A DNA stretch of 16,783 nt, taken from a bacterium (GTDB lineage: Bacteria > Chloroflexota > Chloroflexia > Thermomicrobiales > UBA6265). Position 1 is the first letter of the stretch. The number at the start of each line of letters is the position of its first letter. Of the stretch, positions 13,671-16,783 are shown one piece after another. A program made the translations under genes and the position numbers. The notes under the pieces are model-generated. The model ran no database searches and was not told the origin of the DNA. It was given only the letters and a program-made list of their open reading frames with translations. The DNA is taken from contig JAPOLF010000017.1 of NCBI GenBank assembly GCA_029977305.1, forward strand, positions 1-16,783. Direction: 5' to 3'.

Positions 13671-14014
13671 AACACACAGATCCAGAGGAACATGACACAA
13701 CCGCAGGCGGCCTCGCCGCAGGATGTTCCGGACTTCATGGCGATACCCTGATGAGCGCCGTCTCCGGTTTCCACTCAACCGGAGAACTGTTGCACCTAGT
13801 GAGTACATCGCATCGTCAAGGTTCGCAATGTGGTGAGGGCGAGGCTGGGCCGACGGCAGGCCGCCGGGCGACTTCCCAGCATCGCCACTCGACCGAGAGG
13901 AGGAGGAGACCGGGAAGGCTGATACATCGGTTCTCGGGCGCGAACGTACGGTTCGGGCAGCGTTTCCCGGAGCGGGGAATCGACTATCCGGCGGTGATTC
14001 CGCCGATAATCCGG

Positions 14015-14051
14015 TATAGTGCCCATTCAAGACCCCGCTATCCGAATGGGC
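14015..14051 (+). promoter_or_regulatory. TATAGT box and 8-bp inverted repeat ahead of the glycosyltransferase
   Basis: TATAGT (14015-14020) matches five of six -10 positions. It is followed at once by GCCCATTC (14021-14028) and its inverted copy GAATGGGC (14044-14051), which would form a hairpin at or near the very 5' end of the transcript or an operator over the start site. A CGGCGG-TGATT-CCGCCG dyad lies just upstream. The leader to the chosen start codon would be about 155 nt. Confidence 0.4.
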
Positions 14052-14183
14052 GGTGGGGAGGGTACGTTCGTGCCCTGTGTGGGATCGACGTTGCTCCCGG
14101 CACTGAACATGCAAAGGGTCCTGCGTTCACCGGGAGCGCGGGTGCGTGGCGCAAGCAGTGGCCGCCTACGGGGAGGGCCGAGG

Positions 14184-15407
14184 GTGCAACTGGAGTCCCG
14201 CGGGTCCTCCCGGGATGGGCGGCAGCGCAAGTCGCTCTTCTTCGTGGAGTACGGGCTCGGCCACAAAACCCATCTGCGGTTCCTGCAGCAGCATCTCGCT
14301 GACGATGCCCGCTTCAATTCCACCGTCATCCCCTTGCATTGGATGGACGGCGTCGGGGATTTCCTCGGCAAGCTCCATGTGCCGCCGCTCGGCAATCGCG
14401 GTCTCGATCTCGGGACCTGGATCACCTTCCAGTTCAAGCGGCAGCAAGTCGGCTGGTTCCTCCGCCGCCACAAGCCGGAGGATCTCGATCTCGTCTACAT
14501 CCACACCCAGACCGCGGCGACGAGCGTGCTCGACCTGCCGCGCTCGGTGCCGGCGGTCGTCTCGATCGATCTGACCTGGAAGCTCGCCTTCGCGGAGGCG
14601 CGCTTCGCGACGACGCCGTTCCTGCAGCACACCCTTGATCTCGAGCGGCGCATCTTCGAGCGGGCCGACCTCGTCGTCTCCTTCTCGGAGTGGGCCGCGA
14701 ATTCGGTGATCGAGGATTACGGCATTCCCGCCTCACGGGTGCAGGTGGTGCGCAATGGCATCACCTTGCCAAAGGCCAATGGGAACGGGCACCACAGGAA
14801 CGGCAACGGGAACGGTCACCACAAGAATGGCAACGGGAATGGCCACCACAAGAACGGCAACGGGAATGGCAAGCACGCCATCGGCGACGACCTGCTGAAG
14901 ATCGGGTTCGTCGGCAATGACTTCACCCGCAAAGGTGGTGACCTGCTCTTGCAGGTGCATCAGGAGCATTTCGCGGACCGCGCCCACCTCACGCTCGTCA
15001 GTGGCGACGTCCCGCGCGGCAGCCAAGGCCTCCCCAATGTGAAGGTCCGGACCAAGGTGCCGTGGGATGAGCTGATGACCGATGTCCTCCCGGCGTGGGA
15101 TCTCTTCGTCTTCCCGACCCGCTATGACTACTCGCCCTACGCGGTCATCGAGGCGATGAGTGCCGGGGTGCCGGTGATCTCCACCCGCGTCGGCGCCATC
15201 CCCGAGATGATCGAGGACGGCCAGTCCGGCTTCCTCATCGCGGCAGACGAAGTCGAGCCGCTGGTGGACCGGATGGACTGGGCGCTGAACAATCGCGCCG
15301 CGCTGCCTGAGATGGGAGCCCGCGCCAAGGCGCGCGCCGAGGACCAGTACGCCGCCGAGCGCAACTACCCGCTGCTGATGGACGTCCTCGCGGGGGTCCG
15401 CCGCTAG
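14184..15407 (+). CDS. GT4-type glycosyltransferase with Asn-Gly-His repeat linker
   Basis: It transfers a sugar from an activated donor, probably for a surface polysaccharide or glycolipid; the acceptor is unknown. The GTG at 14184 is chosen because GGGAGG lies 7 nt upstream (407 residues). The frame is open back to 14019, but that stretch overlaps the promoter-like DNA and looks non-coding. The N-terminal domain starts KSLFFVEYGLGHKTH (16-30) and ends LVVSFSEWAANSVIEDYGI...VVRNGI. The donor-binding C-terminal domain starts LLKIGFVGNDFTRKGGDLL and contains SPYAVIEAMSAGVPVISTRVGAIPEMI (317-343), the GT4 signature. In it the usual E-x7-E motif appears as D315-x7-E323. Between the domains, residues 199-231 are low-complexity (NGNGNGHHK units), an unusual insertion. 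It is followed by its own terminator. Confidence 0.92.
   Translation: MQLESRGSSRDGRQRKSLFFVEYGLGHKTHLRFLQQHLADDARFNSTVIPLHWMDGVGDFLGKLHVPPLGNRGLDLGTWITFQFKRQQVGWFLRRHKPEDLDLVYIHTQTAATSVLDLPRSVPAVVSIDLTWKLAFAEARFATTPFLQHTLDLERRIFERADLVVSFSEWAANSVIEDYGIPASRVQVVRNGITLPKANGNGHHRNGNGNGHHKNGNGNGHHKNGNGNGKHAIGDDLLKIGFVGNDFTRKGGDLLLQVHQEHFADRAHLTLVSGDVPRGSQGLPNVKVRTKVPWDELMTDVLPAWDLFVFPTRYDYSPYAVIEAMSAGVPVISTRVGAIPEMIEDGQSGFLIAADEVEPLVDRMDWALNNRAALPEMGARAKARAEDQYAAERNYPLLMDVLAGVRR
14778..14879 (+). repeat. 27-nt tandem repeat within the glycosyltransferase gene
   Basis: There are two full 27-nt units (14799-14825, 14826-14852), a partial 21-nt unit in front (14778-14798) and a diverged unit behind (14853-14879). 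They encode the Asn/Gly/His/Lys-rich linker. Units differ mainly at synonymous AAC/AAT and GGC/GGG/GGT positions, so the peptide is kept while the DNA drifts. Period and frame are a multiple of three; there are no spacers, so this is not a CRISPR array. Confidence 0.9.
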
Positions 15408-15437
15408 CCGCACCGTCACACGATCGTTCGATTGCAT

Positions 15438-15466
15438 GCACCCCTGTCGCACTGCGGCGGGGGTGC
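15438..15466 (+). terminator. Terminator between glycosyltransferase and portal genes
   Basis: A continuous 13-position stem (15438-15450 with 15454-15466, two G-T pairs, ACT loop) is followed by TTCGTC, 31 nt after the glycosyltransferase stop. The portal ATG is only 23 nt beyond the stem, leaving no room for a promoter between them. Confidence 0.75.
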
Positions 15467-15489
15467 TTCGTCATCCCCACGGAGGTGCC

Positions 15490-16783
15490 ATGCACGTGTC
15501 CGCTGATCCGATCCGCCCGGCAGACCATGACCGCTATCGCCGCTATGCGGAACTCGCCGCCTTTCTCGACGGCGACCAATGGGCGACCGCTCCCCGACGC
15601 GGTGAGCAGCGCCTGACCTTCAATTACGCACGGGCCGTCGCGCGGAAGACGGTCGCCTATGTCTTCCCCGGCGCGGTGACCTTCCGGGTGCCGCCGGGGG
15701 AGGGGACGGCGACCTCCGCCGCCCGGGCTGAGCTGATCCTTGCCGGGGCGATCGCCGACGGCGACCTTGCCGCGCTCGACGTCGCGCTCTGCAGCGATGC
15801 CGTCACCCTCGGTGATGCAGCTGTCAAGGTCACCTGGGATGCCGCCGCGCAGCGCCCGGTCGTCTCCCCGGTGGATCCGGCGACGCTGGTGGCCGTCACC
15901 GCTGCCGACGACCCAAGGCACGTGCTTTCCATCACCCAACGCTATGCCCTTCCACCCGACCGGGTGCGCGAACTGGGATGGGCGACCAGCGATGCACCGC
16001 TCGGCAGTCGTGATCTCCCGATCCTCGAGCGCTGGACGGCGCAGACGTGGCGCGTCGAGGTGGCGGGGCAGGTGGTGCAGGAGGGGGCGAACCCGTATGG
16101 GTGGATCCCCTACGTGTTGCTCGCGAACGACCCGTCGCCGCTGGAGCCGTGGGGGCGGAGCGATTTGCGTGACCTGATCGACGTCTGCCGCGAGATCAAT
16201 CAGCGGATGTCGACGGTGAGCCGCATCCTCGAGCTCTCGGGGGCGCCGATCGCGGTGCTGGAGAACGTCGACGGCTCCGAGGGGATCGCGGTCAGCCCCG
16301 GCGCGACGTGGGAACTCCCGGAAGGTGCCCGCGCCTACCTGCTCGATCTGCTCAGCGGTGGCGGCATCGCGCTGCACCGGGAGTACCTCGACCTGCTCTT
16401 CCGCGCGCTGCACGACCTGAGCGAGACCCCACGCACGGCCTTCGGCGACGGTGGGCGCGATCTCTCCGGCGCCGCGCTGGAGGTGGAGGTGCAGCCACTG
16501 GTGCAGAAGGTGCAGCGCAAACGACGCGGCTGGGATGCCTTCTACCGGGCGCGGAACATGCGCCTGCTCGATCTGCTGGAGCGGTTCGGCGGCGAGCCGG
16601 TGGCGGGGGTGCGGCGCACCGAGGCGGTGTGGCCGAGCATCCTGCCGAGCGACATCGACGGCACGGTGCGCAACGTGACGGCATTGGTGGCGGCGGTCGT
16701 GCAGGTTACGCACTCCTTGCCCGAGCACGAGGAGGCGCCGGCGCCCATCGTGCGTCGCGGTCGAGGGTTGTGTCGCGGTGGAG
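15490..16783 (+). CDS. Phage portal protein, SPP1-gp6-like (3' end cut by window)
   Basis: The portal is the dodecameric ring at the head vertex through which terminase drives DNA. The ATG at 15490 follows CACGGAGG, with GGAGG 4 nt upstream. The frame stays open to the window edge (431 codons). Typical portal features are RYRRYAELAAFLDGDQWAT near the start, LTFNYARAVARKTVAYVF (about 42-59), the LGDAAVKVTWD strand, a W-IPYVLLAND-x-x-PLEPWGRSDLRDLIDVCREINQRMSTVSRILE segment (about 208-246), and SGAALEVEVQPLVQKVQRKRRGWDAFY (about 327-353) for the clip/stem helices. The final 25 visible residues look less portal-like (Arg/Gly-rich), so a frameshift near the window edge cannot be excluded. It is normally next to terminase, but here 6.6 kb of other genes intervene. 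Confidence 0.9.
   Translation, partial: MHVSADPIRPADHDRYRRYAELAAFLDGDQWATAPRRGEQRLTFNYARAVARKTVAYVFPGAVTFRVPPGEGTATSAARAELILAGAIADGDLAALDVALCSDAVTLGDAAVKVTWDAAAQRPVVSPVDPATLVAVTAADDPRHVLSITQRYALPPDRVRELGWATSDAPLGSRDLPILERWTAQTWRVEVAGQVVQEGANPYGWIPYVLLANDPSPLEPWGRSDLRDLIDVCREINQRMSTVSRILELSGAPIAVLENVDGSEGIAVSPGATWELPEGARAYLLDLLSGGGIALHREYLDLLFRALHDLSETPRTAFGDGGRDLSGAALEVEVQPLVQKVQRKRRGWDAFYRARNMRLLDLLERFGGEPVAGVRRTEAVWPSILPSDIDGTVRNVTALVAAVVQVTHSLPEHEEAPAPIVRRGRGLCRGG

Larger units (their letters stand above)
13609..14183. other. Divergent regulatory region, no supported gene
   Basis: These 575 nt lie between the minus-strand Tat protein and the glycosyltransferase. The left 70 nt are conspicuously A/T-rich and carry the promoter of the minus gene. 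From about 13985 to 14051 there are a CGGCGG/CCGCCG dyad, a TATAGT box and an 8-bp inverted repeat that look like the glycosyltransferase promoter and leader. Open frames cross the middle on both strands, but their Ser/Arg/Pro-rich compositions and lack of ribosome sites argue against genes. Confidence 0.5.

Noticed and set aside
13751..14302. A 183-codon plus-strand open frame before the glycosyltransferase
   Set aside because: It has no ribosome site and unlikely composition, and it overlaps the promoter region and the glycosyltransferase in another frame.
14778..14879. Possible CRISPR-like array
   Set aside because: The units are directly adjacent without spacers, in frame, and encode a protein linker.
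15235..16728. A 497-codon minus-strand open frame
   Set aside because: It is antisense to the portal and the end of the glycosyltransferase. The His/Arg/Pro-rich product has no recognisable domain.

Overview
The window is about 16.8 kb of GC-rich bacterial DNA. It reads as a chromosomal segment of a Chloroflexota bacterium, most likely Thermomicrobia/Thermomicrobiales. That placement is an inference from the protein style: Tat-exported proteins with a 'FD-x-L-x-R...SRR' N-terminus, small Cys-rich modules, NHL-like propellers, and strong G/C preference at third codon positions. No rRNA, tRNA, CRISPR array or transposase was seen.

Layout. (1) 1-5076, all minus strand: four secreted-protein genes. 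Three are paralogous NHL-like beta-propellers (the first is cut by the window edge). The fourth keeps the same kind of Tat N-terminus and Cys-rich module but carries a parallel beta-helix. Strong hairpin terminators separate several of them. (2) 5324-5873, plus: two small overlapping genes of phage character, one soluble helical protein and one with an amphipathic helix plus C-terminal membrane segment (holin/XhlA-like). (3) 5930-7243, minus: a Sec-secreted protein with a tandem 122-residue helical repeat. (4) 7415-10144, plus: phage terminase large subunit, an 82-residue acidic/proline-rich protein, and an HK97-fold type major capsid protein. (5) 10418-11203, plus: a Tat-exported alpha-carbonic anhydrase. 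(6) 11341-13608, minus: a class III (CaiB/BaiF) CoA-transferase, preceded on its strand by a secreted protein of unknown function. (7) 14184-15407, plus: a GT4-type glycosyltransferase with an Asn-Gly-His repeat in its interdomain linker. (8) 15490 to the window end, plus: an SPP1-gp6-like phage portal protein, truncated by the window.

The most striking point is how the phage genes lie. Terminase, capsid and portal are all intact, with motifs preserved. They are not contiguous: cellular-type genes on both strands separate them, and the portal, normally between terminase and capsid, sits 5.3 kb after the capsid and 23 nt past a hairpin terminator. This could be a rearranged prophage with cargo, a domesticated phage-derived head module (GTA-like, a hypothesis only), or a chance patchwork. 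The sequence alone cannot decide.

Most non-phage genes act at the cell surface or outside it. Six encode apparent Tat substrates and one a Sec substrate. No single metabolic pathway links them.
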